Below are positions 36,341 to 46,159 of a stretch of DNA of 64,000 nt, in pieces; position 1 is the stretch's first letter; each line of letters opens with the position of its first letter. Origin of the DNA: an uncultured delta proteobacterium (GTDB lineage Bacteria; Desulfobacterota; Desulfobulbia; Desulfobulbales; Desulfocapsaceae); assembly GCA_903901335.1 (NCBI GenBank), contig CAIUQR010000141.1, forward strand, positions 46,193 to 110,192, given 5' to 3'. The translations under genes were made by a program, and so were the position numbers. The notes below the pieces were generated by a model. The model did not search any database. It was given only the letters and a program-made list of their open reading frames with translations, and had not been told where the DNA came from.

Positions 36341-36355
36341 GCAATTACTGTACCA
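36341..36355 (-). promoter_or_regulatory. Sigma-54 promoter P6
   Basis: Minus strand: TGGTAC-AGTAA-TTGC, one mismatch in the -24 box. It ends about 33 bp before the PilZ start. Confidence 0.82.
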
Positions 36356-36456
36356 GGTTTTAAACACTTGAATAATATTATTCATCATTCTATTATTTAA
36401 GAATAATATTCAAAAAATGACCATGCAGGTTGCATTATCGACTGCTATAAAGCAAG

Positions 36457-36488
36457 GGTCATATTTACCCGTGCGGTCATATATGACC
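36457..36488 (-). promoter_or_regulatory. Activator-site pair UAS6
   Basis: Sites GGTCATATTTACCC (36457) and the perfect palindrome GGTCATATATGACC (36475), 18 bp apart, 102 bp upstream of P6. They lie between P6 and the 3' end of lon. Confidence 0.85.
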
Positions 36489-36570
36489 CCTTATTTTGGA
36501 GAGTTGGGGAGAATGGAGAAAAATGTGCAGTCTTGAACAAAGGAAGAGAGACAATCCAGCCCTGAATTTT

Positions 36571-39009
36571 TTACGGAAAGCATATCTTCATTACATCCCG
36601 GAAGGTTGTCACAAAATGCACGCTAATACCTTCTCTGATATGCTGCGGCAGCAGATCGAAGTCATCCTGGTTTTCTCTCGGCAGAATAACGTGTTTGAGC
36701 TTTGCCCTGATCGCTGCGATGATCTTTTCTTTCAACCCGCCGATGGGCATGACAAGGCCGCTCAGGGTCAATTCTCCGGTCATAGCCATGTCACCGCTCA
36801 TTGCCTTTCCAATTGCCAGGGAGTACAGGGAACAGGCCATGGTAATACCTGCGGATGGGCCGTCCTTCGGGGTTGCCCCGGCGGGAACATGCAGGTGAAT
36901 GAGATTTGTTTTGAAAAATTCTGACGCACTGATGTTATCTTTCAGAATAAAACGGACATAACTATAGGCAATTTCAGACGACTCTATCATGACCTGGCCG
37001 AGTTGACCTGTCTGCTTGAACCCCGGCTGCCCTGTTGGGACAGCAATGGATTCGATATGAAGGGTTACCCCGCCCATACCCGTGTAGGCAAGACCGGTGA
37101 TGACGCCCACTTTGGCTTTTTTAAAGGCGTTATCTTCTATGAAGTATCGTTTTCCCAGGAGGCCAGGAAGATTATCCGTATGGATCCGGACACTTTTTTC
37201 AGGATTGCCGACAATCTCTTTTGCCGCCTTGCGGAGGATCTTCTTGATACAGTTTTCCAGACCCCTGACCCCTGCTTCCCGGGCATAACCATCAATAATC
37301 GTCCCTAACACCGGCTTCGAAATAACAACCTGTTTTGCAGTCAGGCCATGTATTTTCAGTTGCTTCGGAATCAGATGCCTGCGGGCGATTTCAACCTTTT
37401 CGGCCTGGATATATCCAGGGAGCCGGATGATCTCCATCCTGTCAAGTAATGGTCGCGGAATAGTGTCGATCTGGTTTGCAGTACAGATGAAGAGAACCTT
37501 GGACAAATCGAACCGGACATCCAGGTAATGGTCGAGGAAATTCTGGTTCTGCTCCGGATCCAGGACTTCAAGGAGAGCCGAGGCCGGGTCTCCTTGGAAG
37601 CTGGCCCCGATCTTGTCCACTTCGTCAAGCATTATCAATGGGTTGGACGTCTTGCAGGTCCTGATGGCCTGAAGGAATTTACCGGGAAGGGCTCCGATAT
37701 AGGTCCGGCGATGGCCTTTGATCTCTGCCTCATCACGCATGCCGCCCAGCGAAAATCGATAATATTCACGGTCGAGACTTCTGGCAATGGACTGGCCTAT
37801 GGAGGTTTTTCCGACCCCGGGAGGACCTGTCAGCAGAATAATAGAACCGGAAAGGCTGCCCTTGAGGATACCAACAGATATAAGTTCCAGGATACGGTCT
37901 TTAACATCTTCGAGACCGAAATGATCGTGATTAAGGATCTTCGCGGCCTTAATTATATCATAACTGTCTTTGGTATAGATTCCCCAGGGAAGAACGGTCA
38001 GCCAGTCCAGATAAGCCCTGGATACGTTGAATTCAGCAGATGCAGGCCCAAGGAGTTTCAACTTTTCCAGTTCTTCCTCGATCCTTTCGCTCGCCTCTTC
38101 CGTTAAGGTCAGACTTTCCAGGCGCAGCCGGAACTTTTCAATCTCACTTTGGGTATCGTCCTTGAATATCCCGAGTTCCTTCTTTATCTCCTGTAACTGC
38201 TGTCTCAGGAAAAATTCCCGTTGCTGCTTTGACAGTTGTTCTTCGATCCGTTTGGAGATCTGGGCCTTCAGTTTTGCGATCTCGACTTCTTTTTTAAGAA
38301 GCACCAGGACCTTTTCAATGCGGATCCTGATATCTGCTTCTTCCAGTATCTGTTGAAGCTCCACACCGGAGGAGGTCGTCATTGAGGCGGCAAAATCAGC
38401 AAGCGAGCCCGGGTCGCTGACGTTGATCCGTTCGATAAGGACCGACAGTCCTTCCCGGAAAAGGGGTGTCATTGTAGCCAATTCCTTGATACAGTCGATG
38501 ATCGCTCCCGAATATGCCTTGATTTCTTCTGTACTCTCAATCCGTTTCTCCAGCCAGTAATGGACCCTGGCCGTAGTGAATGTCTTACCGATGGTCAACT
38601 CCTCGACATCGAAGCGTTCAAGGGCCTGGACCAGGACCTGCATAGGCGCATCTTCTGTGGGATCGGCTACGTTAATAATCCGGGCCGCAACTCCTACCTG
38701 AAAAAAGTCGGATATATTTTCCGGTACATGCTGCTGGGTATCCTCGGTTGGCCGAACGAGGAGAAGCCCCAGATACATAAGCCGTGAGTGTTCCTTCGCC
38801 TCATAGATAATCTTTTGAATCTGCGGATTATCAATGGCTATCGGTCCCATCATTTTCGGAAACATGGGCCGGACATAGAGTGGCAAAACCAGGATCGCAT
38901 CCGGCAGGAAATCTCTGGATACAACCAAGGCTCCTGCCTTGTCTTCCCGGGAGGCTTCGTTTGGAGTTTCGATTCCAGCGGGCGTCAAAGTTGTTGATTC
39001 TTCAATCAT
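36571..39009 (-). CDS. lon: ATP-dependent protease Lon (LonA)
   Basis: 812 residues, normal LonA length. An N-terminal substrate-binding domain (~40-240), a coiled coil ([20 protein letters not shown]), the AAA module with Walker [19 protein letters not shown] and Walker [10 protein letters not shown], and a C-terminal protease with the Ser in [11 protein letters not shown] and the Lys in [10 protein letters not shown]. It degrades misfolded and regulatory proteins in the cytoplasm. The ATG has AGGAG at 7 bases. It probably responds to RpoH; I did not identify a heat-shock promoter with confidence. Confidence 0.97.
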   Translation of the reverse strand: MIEESTTLTPAGIETPNEASREDKAGALVVSRDFLPDAILVLPLYVRPMFPKMMGPIAIDNPQIQKIIYEAKEHSRLMYLGLLLVRPTEDTQQHVPENISDFFQVGVAARIINVADPTEDAPMQVLVQALERFDVEELTIGKTFTTARVHYWLEKRIESTEEIKAYSGAIIDCIKELATMTPLFREGLSVLIERINVSDPGSLADFAASMTTSSGVELQQILEEADIRIRIEKVLVLLKKEVEIAKLKAQISKRIEEQLSKQQREFFLRQQLQEIKKELGIFKDDTQSEIEKFRLRLESLTLTEEASERIEEELEKLKLLGPASAEFNVSRAYLDWLTVLPWGIYTKDSYDIIKAAKILNHDHFGLEDVKDRILELISVGILKGSLSGSIILLTGPPGVGKTSIGQSIARSLDREYYRFSLGGMRDEAEIKGHRRTYIGALPGKFLQAIRTCKTSNPLIMLDEVDKIGASFQGDPASALLEVLDPEQNQNFLDHYLDVRFDLSKVLFICTANQIDTIPRPLLDRMEIIRLPGYIQAEKVEIARRHLIPKQLKIHGLTAKQVVISKPVLGTIIDGYAREAGVRGLENCIKKILRKAAKEIVGNPEKSVRIHTDNLPGLLGKRYFIEDNAFKKAKVGVITGLAYTGMGGVTLHIESIAVPTGQPGFKQTGQLGQVMIESSEIAYSYVRFILKDNISASEFFKTNLIHLHVPAGATPKDGPSAGITMACSLYSLAIGKAMSGDMAMTGELTLSGLVMPIGGLKEKIIAAIRAKLKHVILPRENQDDFDLLPQHIREGISVHFVTTFRDVMKICFP

Positions 39010-39113
39010 GTTTTATCTCCTCAGTACGGAATGGTCGCTCCAGACAGACGCTCGCAGGGGATCGTTTTTTAAGGTCCGTCGCTTTCAGTTATACACATCC
39101 GTTGCCAGGATTT

Positions 39114-39323
39114 TCATACGCATTCTCCGTGGCTGATCTGCAACCACTCATCGTGCTGCAGATCGTCGACAGCCTTTTGAATTTGCCTGCACACTTCTTT
39201 GGGCAGTTTGATGCCACATGCTTTTTCATATGTTTCTTCGTCAAACTCACGGCCATATTCGACATAAAAATCGAGCCCAGTAAAATCAGGCTCTCGTGTT
39301 TTTATCAATTCAAATTTATTCAT
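39114..39323 (-). CDS. 69-aa soluble protein, unknown function
   Basis: 69 residues starting MNKFELIKTREPDFTGLDFY, acidic, single domain at most, with AAGGGAAG before the ATG. I do not recognise a family. The leader from sigma-54 promoter P7 would be about 30 nt, which strengthens it as a real gene. It lies between lon and glgB. Confidence 0.72.
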   Translation of the reverse strand: MNKFELIKTREPDFTGLDFYVEYGREFDEETYEKACGIKLPKEVCRQIQKAVDDLQHDEWLQISHGECV

Positions 39324-39365
39324 AATTACTTCCCTTCTTTGCGATGAGCGTATGTATTTGTTAGT

Positions 39366-39380
39366 GCAATTATTACGCCA
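39366..39380 (-). promoter_or_regulatory. Sigma-54 promoter P7 (no activator pair found)
   Basis: Minus strand: TGGCGT-AATAA-TTGC. It is the only one of nine without a GGTCATAT-type pair ~100 bp upstream; that position falls inside the 3' end of glgB. Confidence 0.7.
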
Positions 39381-39437
39381 GGATTCAAGTCAACTACACG
39401 GCACCTGTCATTCTGTTTTTTACTTTCCTTTCAGACC

Positions 39438-41369
39438 TCAATGATGTCCCTCGCTCTTGAAAAACAGAATACCGAGTGGCGGTACAGTTAAGGAAAGAGA
39501 ATAATATCTTCCATGATACGGCACAGTCATTGCGTCAACACCTCCAAGATTACCCTGTCCGCTGCCCCCGTATTCACCGGCATCGCTATTCAGCATTTCT
39601 TTCCAGTATCCTCCTCTCGGGACACCCACTCTGTAGTTATAACGCGTAACCGGGGTAAAATTGCAGACGACCAATATGGAGTCGCCTGGCGTCTTTCCTT
39701 TTCTCAGAAAGCTGATAAGACTTTTTTCCCAGTCGGTGCAGTCCACCCATTCAAAACCTGCAGGTTCAAAGTCGACCTCGTACAAAGCAGGTTCCCCTCT
39801 GTAGAGAATGTGCAGATGTTTCAACCAGCTTTGAACGCCCTGATGCCGTGGCAATTGCAGGAGATGCCAATCCAGGCTGTTTTCATGGTTCCATTCCCGC
39901 CGCTGTCCGAATTCGGCCCCCATAAACAGCAGTTTTTTCCCTGGATGCGCGTACATAAATCCGAGCAGAAGTCGCAGATTGGCAAATTTCTGCCAGTCGT
40001 CTCCCGGCATCTTGTTCAACAGAGAACCCTTCCCGTAGACCGCTTCGTCATGAGAAAGAGACAGCATGAAGTTTTCGGTGAAGGCATAGAGGATGCTGAA
40101 GATAAGCTGATTATGGCGATATTTTCTGAAAACCGGATCTTTCGAGAAATAATCCAGGATATCGTGCATCCAGCCCATATTCCACTTCATGCCAAAGCCA
40201 AGACCTCCCGTATAAGCGGGTCTTGAGACCATCGGCCAGGCCGTTGATTCCTCGGCTGTGGTCTGGACATCGGGAAACTCCCGATAAATCTCCTCATTCA
40301 GTTTTCTTAAGAATGAAATCGCTTCAATATTTTCTTTTCCCCCATGGACATTCGGGATCCATTTCCCCTCCTTCCGGCCATAGTCGAGATAGAGCATCGA
40401 TGCCACTGCGTCGATCCTGAGCCCGTCTGCATGGTATTTCTCGAGCCAGAATACGGCGCTGCTGCCGAGAAACGCCCGTACTTCATTACGGCTGTAATTG
40501 AAGATATAACTGTTCCAGTCAGGATGAAAACCTTTCCTGGGATCCGCATGTTCATAGAGATGAGTCCCGTCAAAAAAGACCAGGCCGTGCAGGTCGTCGG
40601 GGAAATGTGAAGGAACCCAGTCAAGAAACACCCCGATGCCCTGCTGATGCAGGCAGTCGATAAGAAACATAAAGTCCTGCGGTGTTCCGTACCGGCTCGT
40701 AGGAGCAAAATACCCTGTAGTCTGATACCCCCATGAGCCGTAAAAGGGGTGCTCCATGATCGGCGTAAACTCAACATGCGTAAACCCCATTTCTCTCACG
40801 TATTCAGGGAGATATTTTGCCATTTCCCGATAGGTCAGCGGGCGGTTGTTTTCTTCGGGTACTCTTCTCCATGACCCGGGGTGCATTTCATACACCGCAA
40901 GGGGGCAAGACAAGGAATTGTTTTTTCGGCGGGTTTTCATCCAATCCGTATCCTGCCAGTCGTAATCCAGATCCGACACCACGGAGGCGGTCTTCGGAGC
41001 AACCTGCCAGAGAAAGGCAAAGGGGTCACCTTTATCGGCACGATAGTCTTTATACCGAGAGACAATATGATACTTATAGAGAACATCTTTGCCGATTCCG
41101 GGGATAAAGCCCTCCCAGATTCCTGTATCATCCGCTCTGACCTTCAACGGGTGCGATGCTGTATCCCATTCATTAAAATCGCCGGTAACTGATACCTCTG
41201 TCGCATTTGGAGCCCAGACCGCAAAGTGGATTCCTTTTTGACCAGCCACCGTCATTCTGTGAGAGCCCAGCTTTTCATACAGCCTGAAATGACTTCCCTC
41301 TTTAAACAAATAGATGTCCTGATCTGTGAGTGTGCTGACATCGTGTAGAATTTTTGGATGGTCCAACAT
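39438..41369 (-). CDS. glgB: 1,4-alpha-glucan branching enzyme
   Basis: 643 residues. An N-terminal CBM48 domain (VWAPNATEVSVTGDFNEWD), a GH13 barrel with the nucleophile in DGLRIDAVASMLYLDY, acid/base Glu in QTTAEESTAWP and LSHDEAVYGKGS, and a C-terminal all-beta domain. It makes alpha-1,6 branches in glycogen. It lacks the extra N-terminal domain of the ~730-residue GlgB form. It is the last gene of the trehalose/glycogen operon, 48 bp after treY. Confidence 0.97.
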   Translation of the reverse strand: MLDHPKILHDVSTLTDQDIYLFKEGSHFRLYEKLGSHRMTVAGQKGIHFAVWAPNATEVSVTGDFNEWDTASHPLKVRADDTGIWEGFIPGIGKDVLYKYHIVSRYKDYRADKGDPFAFLWQVAPKTASVVSDLDYDWQDTDWMKTRRKNNSLSCPLAVYEMHPGSWRRVPEENNRPLTYREMAKYLPEYVREMGFTHVEFTPIMEHPFYGSWGYQTTGYFAPTSRYGTPQDFMFLIDCLHQQGIGVFLDWVPSHFPDDLHGLVFFDGTHLYEHADPRKGFHPDWNSYIFNYSRNEVRAFLGSSAVFWLEKYHADGLRIDAVASMLYLDYGRKEGKWIPNVHGGKENIEAISFLRKLNEEIYREFPDVQTTAEESTAWPMVSRPAYTGGLGFGMKWNMGWMHDILDYFSKDPVFRKYRHNQLIFSILYAFTENFMLSLSHDEAVYGKGSLLNKMPGDDWQKFANLRLLLGFMYAHPGKKLLFMGAEFGQRREWNHENSLDWHLLQLPRHQGVQSWLKHLHILYRGEPALYEVDFEPAGFEWVDCTDWEKSLISFLRKGKTPGDSILVVCNFTPVTRYNYRVGVPRGGYWKEMLNSDAGEYGGSGQGNLGGVDAMTVPYHGRYYSLSLTVPPLGILFFKSEGHH

Positions 41370-41417
41370 TTTTCCCCTTTCACATCAGGTTGTTGTTAGT
41401 ATATGTATTTTAGTGGC

Positions 41418-44321
41418 TCAACCTTTGCCAGGGCTATAGAGCAGGGCTACCGGAAAGGTACGCAACAGAGGCGCCACCATCAGCACAACCTGGCCGTCCT
41501 GCCGGATGGGGCGGTGCTCTTCCCCGGTAAAAATATTGAAATACGTTTCTGGCATGGCGTTCTCCGGCAGGCAGATACGGGTTTGCCTCCATACCGCCTC
41601 GGCGATTTCCGTGTAGGGAGCATCGTTATCGGGCAGAAGCGAGGCAAAAAAACGGGGCGCAACGGCAATGAGACGCTGCCCGGCCCGACAACGGCTGAGT
41701 ACACAGAGATGCTGCTCGGCTTCTCCGGAGACTGCCAAAGGCTCGTAGGTGCCTTCCGAAAAGATGTCAGGGTACTTTGTCCGAAACAGCAGGGTCCTGC
41801 TGGTGACAAAAAGCTTGGCCCGGCCATCGGTCAGGGTGGCAAGCAGGGCGGCCAGTTCCGGCACTGATGGCTTATCATCGGCAAAAATGAGTGCAAGGTC
41901 GCCAAGCAGGTTCTGGTTTCGACCAAAATCGACGGGACGCCTGTTGTCCGGATCAACCAGGCTGAAATTCCAGAGCTCATTGCCCTGGTAGATATCCGGC
42001 ACTCCTGGAACTGTTAGTTTGAGCAGGACCTGGGAGAGGGAGTTAAGCAGGCCCAAGCAACTGATCCTTTTGCAAAAATCCGCAAAATCGACAAGAAAAC
42101 GGTTGGCAGGTTGCGGTTGTAACAGGGCCGAAAGAAACGAGGTCAGAGCCTCCTCATAGGCAGGGTTGGGGTTGAGCCAGGAAGTGAAGACCTTGGCCTC
42201 TCGCACCGCCTTGAGCATATAGGCGTCAATACGCTCCCGATACTGGTCGAGTTCCTGTCCTTCGGGAGCAGAGAGAGGCCAGGTGCCCAGCAGGGTCTGA
42301 TAAGTGAAATACTCGTCATTCCGCGTTGGTGCGTCATGTCCATTCAGACGACGTGTATGCCGGCGGTTAAGCTTCATCCAGAGTTTGACCCGTCGTTTCC
42401 AGAGATTAGGGATCTCGCTCAGCACATTGAGACGGGCCCGTACATCCTCGCTGCGCTTGCTGTCGTGGGTCGACGTGGTGAGCATGGATTGAGGCCAAGA
42501 GTGTTGCCGGATTTTGTTGGCCTGATGAAATCCCATTCTGGAGACCCGGAAGGAGCGCGGTTCACCTCCTACCTCGTTTAAGGAGAGCAGGCGGCAATCG
42601 CGGTAGAAAACCGTATCCTCCTGGGCCTTGGCCATGACCGGTGCCGTATACTGCTGGAATTTCATGGCGAAGCGGGAGACCATATTCTGGATACGGCGGC
42701 TGTCTGATTTTTTTATCTGGAGAAGGGAGTTGTGGACAAAGTCGAAGATAGCCGGGTCTACGACCGGGTTGCGGCGTTTTGCCTCGGTCACGGCCCATTC
42801 CACATAGCGGCGGTCCTCCGCACCCACCCTCTTTGGGGTCACATAGGTCCGGTAGATGGGGAAGCAGGCTACTACCTCGGTGAGCGCCTCCCGCAGACCG
42901 ATAAGGGTGAAATCCCGGGTTTGGCGATCCTGTTCCGCAATGCGCAGCAGCAGGTTGGACAACACGGTCAGTTCGCTGGCCAGGTGTGTTTTAATGATCA
43001 GCCTTTTTACATCATAGAGCCGTTCGGCATATTCGGTACTTTCTCCGGTACAGAAGCGATAGATCTGGGAGAGGGGCTTTTCGCCGGCGGGGTTGATAAA
43101 GAGGCCGTTAACTAGATTGGCGAAGTCATAACCGGTGGTGCCGTGAATCGGCCAATCCCTGGGAAGCTCTTCATGAATGGCCAGTATCTTCTCGGCCACC
43201 AGGTAAAAGCTCCCCTTCTGGTCTCCGGTTAGGGGGAAATGCCTGCTAATCTCGGCCCGCAGCCGGTCATAGTAGCCCCGGGGGTCGAAGAGGCCGTCAG
43301 GGTGATCGATGCGCAACCCCTGAACGAAGCCTTTTTCAATGAGGGTGAAGAGGAAGCGATGTGTTGCGGCAAAGACCTCGGTCTGCTCCTGGCACAGACC
43401 GGCCAGGGAGTTGACGTTGAAGAAGCGGCGGTAGTTGATCTCGTCCGCCGCAACCCTCCAGAAGGCGAGACGATATGCCTGTTTTTCCAGAAGAAGGTGC
43501 AGCAGGTCATATCCTTTTCCCGGGGTTTTAGGGGTATTGAAAAAGGCCAGGCTGCAGGCGATGGCTTCCCGGACACTTTTTTCCAAAGAGAGCAGGGCCA
43601 GCTCACGTTTGATCTCCGCCTGTCTCTCACTGCGCCCTGCACGGCGGTGCCTGCCTGTCGTCTGTCGTCCCGGCAGTTGCCGGCAATCGGTGATCAGCTG
43701 ATGCAGCCGGGCTGTTAATGGAGCAGTGTTGCTTGGGTCTTCCTGGACGAATACAAGAGCCATAGTGAGAATCTGCGGATAGGTCTTCGGGTCAATGGGC
43801 AACAGGTGTTCATAGTAGCGGGCGGTAAAACTCCCCTGCTCTTTAGAATAAGTGAGCTCAATCTCTCCTCGATCCAAGACCTTGCCGTAATAGTCCCCCA
43901 GGATGGGCAGCAGAATCTTGCCGAGAAGGATTCTGGAGGCCGGCTGCCAATCGATGTCGAAATAGATCGCATAGGGTGAGGCCGGGCCGTTTTCGAGAAC
44001 ATCGAGCCACCAGGCGTTGTCGCTGCCGCCGATCCCCATATGATTGGGAACAATATCGAGGATAAGACCCATGTCAAATTCGTGCAGGGTCTCTATAAAG
44101 AGCAGGAACTCCTCCGGTGTGCCCAGTTCGGGATTCAAGGCGTTATGGTCGACGATATCATAGCCGTGACTGCTGCCGCTGCGGGCCTTGAGGACCGGGG
44201 AAGCGTAGCAGTGACTGATCCCGAGGGCATGCAGATAGGGAACGATGAGCCTGGCATCGTTGAAGGTGAAAGCACTGTTGAACTGGAGCCGGTAGGTGGC
44301 TAGCGGCAGCTGCGGAATCAT
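41418..44321 (-). CDS. treY: Maltooligosyltrehalose synthase
   Basis: 967 residues. It converts the reducing-end alpha-1,4 bond of maltodextrin to alpha,alpha-1,1 (EC 5.4.99.15). PLATYRLQFNSAFTFNDA and ILDIVPNHMGIGG are typical of TreY; the catalytic Asp lies in GLRIDHPDGLFDPRGYY, Glu in LVAEKILAIHEELP, and the third carboxylate in TTSTHDSKRSEDVRAR. C-terminal VPDIYQGNELWNFSLVDPDN completes the family pattern. Its ATG overlaps the treZ stop by 4 bases. The product is the substrate of TreZ. Confidence 0.97.
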   Translation of the reverse strand: MIPQLPLATYRLQFNSAFTFNDARLIVPYLHALGISHCYASPVLKARSGSSHGYDIVDHNALNPELGTPEEFLLFIETLHEFDMGLILDIVPNHMGIGGSDNAWWLDVLENGPASPYAIYFDIDWQPASRILLGKILLPILGDYYGKVLDRGEIELTYSKEQGSFTARYYEHLLPIDPKTYPQILTMALVFVQEDPSNTAPLTARLHQLITDCRQLPGRQTTGRHRRAGRSERQAEIKRELALLSLEKSVREAIACSLAFFNTPKTPGKGYDLLHLLLEKQAYRLAFWRVAADEINYRRFFNVNSLAGLCQEQTEVFAATHRFLFTLIEKGFVQGLRIDHPDGLFDPRGYYDRLRAEISRHFPLTGDQKGSFYLVAEKILAIHEELPRDWPIHGTTGYDFANLVNGLFINPAGEKPLSQIYRFCTGESTEYAERLYDVKRLIIKTHLASELTVLSNLLLRIAEQDRQTRDFTLIGLREALTEVVACFPIYRTYVTPKRVGAEDRRYVEWAVTEAKRRNPVVDPAIFDFVHNSLLQIKKSDSRRIQNMVSRFAMKFQQYTAPVMAKAQEDTVFYRDCRLLSLNEVGGEPRSFRVSRMGFHQANKIRQHSWPQSMLTTSTHDSKRSEDVRARLNVLSEIPNLWKRRVKLWMKLNRRHTRRLNGHDAPTRNDEYFTYQTLLGTWPLSAPEGQELDQYRERIDAYMLKAVREAKVFTSWLNPNPAYEEALTSFLSALLQPQPANRFLVDFADFCKRISCLGLLNSLSQVLLKLTVPGVPDIYQGNELWNFSLVDPDNRRPVDFGRNQNLLGDLALIFADDKPSVPELAALLATLTDGRAKLFVTSRTLLFRTKYPDIFSEGTYEPLAVSGEAEQHLCVLSRCRAGQRLIAVAPRFFASLLPDNDAPYTEIAEAVWRQTRICLPENAMPETYFNIFTGEEHRPIRQDGQVVLMVAPLLRTFPVALLYSPGKG

Positions 44322-46159
44322 GGCGGGCCTCCTTCCGGCTGCGGCTTACCTATAAACCAGAAGACCGACCAGGGCGGTAGCGTGGCATCTTGTCTGGTTC
44401 CCATAACATCATGGCTGGCAAAAAATGGCGCCTGATCGAGGAGTCTGCCTCCTGAACAAACCTGTCTGCCAAGGTTGGCAAAAAGCAGCAATTCTTCCCC
44501 GGTTTGCAGCGGCCAGTGCACCTCAAGGCCGGTTTTGCCGATGGGTTGCCAGTGATTTTGTCCAGGCTGCAGGGTCCACAGAAGAGGGATGATTTCCTGT
44601 CGGCGAAGGCCAAGGAGCAGGCGATAATACGTATACCAGGCAGCACCCTCTGCCGTATCGAGGCTTTGCCAGTCGAGTTTGGCGGAGAGAAAGGTCTCAG
44701 TCGCGGCCGGGTCCGGGATGCTGAACTCCGGGATACCGGCAAACTCCCGGCTTCGTCCCACCCTGACCGTTGCGGCAAGCTCCGGGCCGAAATCGCAGAA
44801 AAAGGGGAAAGGTTGCCTGCTGCCCCATTCCTCGCCCATGAAGAGCAGGGGTGGCGAGGGTGCCAGCAGAAGCAGGGCCAGGGCCGCCCGCAGCGCCTGG
44901 GTATCAGCCAGCAGGCAGAGGCGGTCTCCAGAGACGCGGTTGCCGATCTGGTCGTGGTTTTGCAGAAAACCTATGAAGGCGGCGGCCGGCAGTTCCCGGC
45001 TCGGTTCCCCCCGGCAGGCCGTGTTCCGGTAAAGGGAGGGCTCCCCCTGATAGGAAAAACCTTCAGTCAGGCAGCGGCCGAGATGGCGGATTGGCGCCTC
45101 GGCATAGTCAAGGAAATAGTCGCTTTTTTCGCCGGTAAGGAGAATATGCAGACTGTGGTGCAGGTCATCGTTCCATTGGGCGGTATAGAGAGGGGGAATG
45201 GCAGTGCTGTCCCGTTTCAGGTAACGGGCCTGGTTGCGGTCATTTTCCAGAATCAGATGGATATGGCGTTGCGATGTGAAATGGGCTCTCACCGTCATGG
45301 CCAGCTCTTCCAGGATGTCCGGCCGGCTCCGGTCGTAAATGGCATGCACCGCATCGAGACGCAGGCCGTCGAAATGGAATTCCGTGAGCCAGTAGAGGGC
45401 ATTGTCAATAAAGAACTGCCGGACCCATCGGCTGTCGTCTCCGTCGAAGTTGATGGCAGCCCCCCAGGGCGTCCGGTAACGCTCGGTGAAAAACGGGGGT
45501 GCGTAGCAATGCAGATAATTCCCCTCCGGGCCGAAGTGGTTATAGACCACGTCGAGCAGCACCATGATTTTTCTGGCATGGGCTGCGACAATCAGCCTTT
45601 TGAGATCTTCCGGGCGGCCGTAACTGCTGTCCGGGGCATAGGGGAGGACGCCGTCGTACCCCCAGTTGTAACGACCGGGAAAGGCAGCCACCGGCATCAG
45701 TTCAATGGCTGTGATGCCGAGTTCGACTAGGTGATCAAGACGCCGCTCAACACCTTGAAAGGTGCCTTCTGCGCTGAAGGTCCCCACATGAATCTCGTAT
45801 ACGACCGCTTCCGCCCAGGGTCGGCCGTGCCATTCGTGATCCGGCCAACTAAAATCGGCAGGATCGATCACCTCGCTTGGCCCATGCACGTCCGAAGGTT
45901 GAAAGCGGGAGGCCGGGTCAGGAACGAGCAGGCCTCCCGCAAGTTGAAAGCAGTAGCGACTGCCCCGGCTCGCCTCCTTAGTTTCCAGGCGGAACCAGCC
46001 TGCATCCCGGCGAGGCATGGGGAGAAAAAGTTTGTCATTACCGGTGTCAAGGCAGAGGGAGACCTTCTCCGCTCCCGGGGCCCACAGGTCGAAACGCACC
46101 GCACCCGTTGGCAGGATCGCCGCCCCGAAAGGCATCCTATGCTCACGTCGGACCGTCAT
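44318..46159 (-). CDS. treZ: Maltooligosyltrehalose trehalohydrolase
   Basis: 613 residues. It releases trehalose from maltooligosyltrehalose (EC 3.2.1.141). It has an N-terminal CBM48-like domain (FDLWAPGAEKVSLCL), a GH13 barrel with LRLDAVHAIYDRS (nucleophile), HLILENDRNQAR (acid/base) and GFLQNHDQIGNR, and a C-terminal beta domain. The start overlaps the end of glgX by 17 bases; an in-frame ATG at 46138 would remove the overlap. It forms the TreYZ pair with the next gene. Confidence 0.96.
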   Translation of the reverse strand: MTVRREHRMPFGAAILPTGAVRFDLWAPGAEKVSLCLDTGNDKLFLPMPRRDAGWFRLETKEASRGSRYCFQLAGGLLVPDPASRFQPSDVHGPSEVIDPADFSWPDHEWHGRPWAEAVVYEIHVGTFSAEGTFQGVERRLDHLVELGITAIELMPVAAFPGRYNWGYDGVLPYAPDSSYGRPEDLKRLIVAAHARKIMVLLDVVYNHFGPEGNYLHCYAPPFFTERYRTPWGAAINFDGDDSRWVRQFFIDNALYWLTEFHFDGLRLDAVHAIYDRSRPDILEELAMTVRAHFTSQRHIHLILENDRNQARYLKRDSTAIPPLYTAQWNDDLHHSLHILLTGEKSDYFLDYAEAPIRHLGRCLTEGFSYQGEPSLYRNTACRGEPSRELPAAAFIGFLQNHDQIGNRVSGDRLCLLADTQALRAALALLLLAPSPPLLFMGEEWGSRQPFPFFCDFGPELAATVRVGRSREFAGIPEFSIPDPAATETFLSAKLDWQSLDTAEGAAWYTYYRLLLGLRRQEIIPLLWTLQPGQNHWQPIGKTGLEVHWPLQTGEELLLFANLGRQVCSGGRLLDQAPFFASHDVMGTRQDATLPPWSVFWFIGKPQPEGGPP

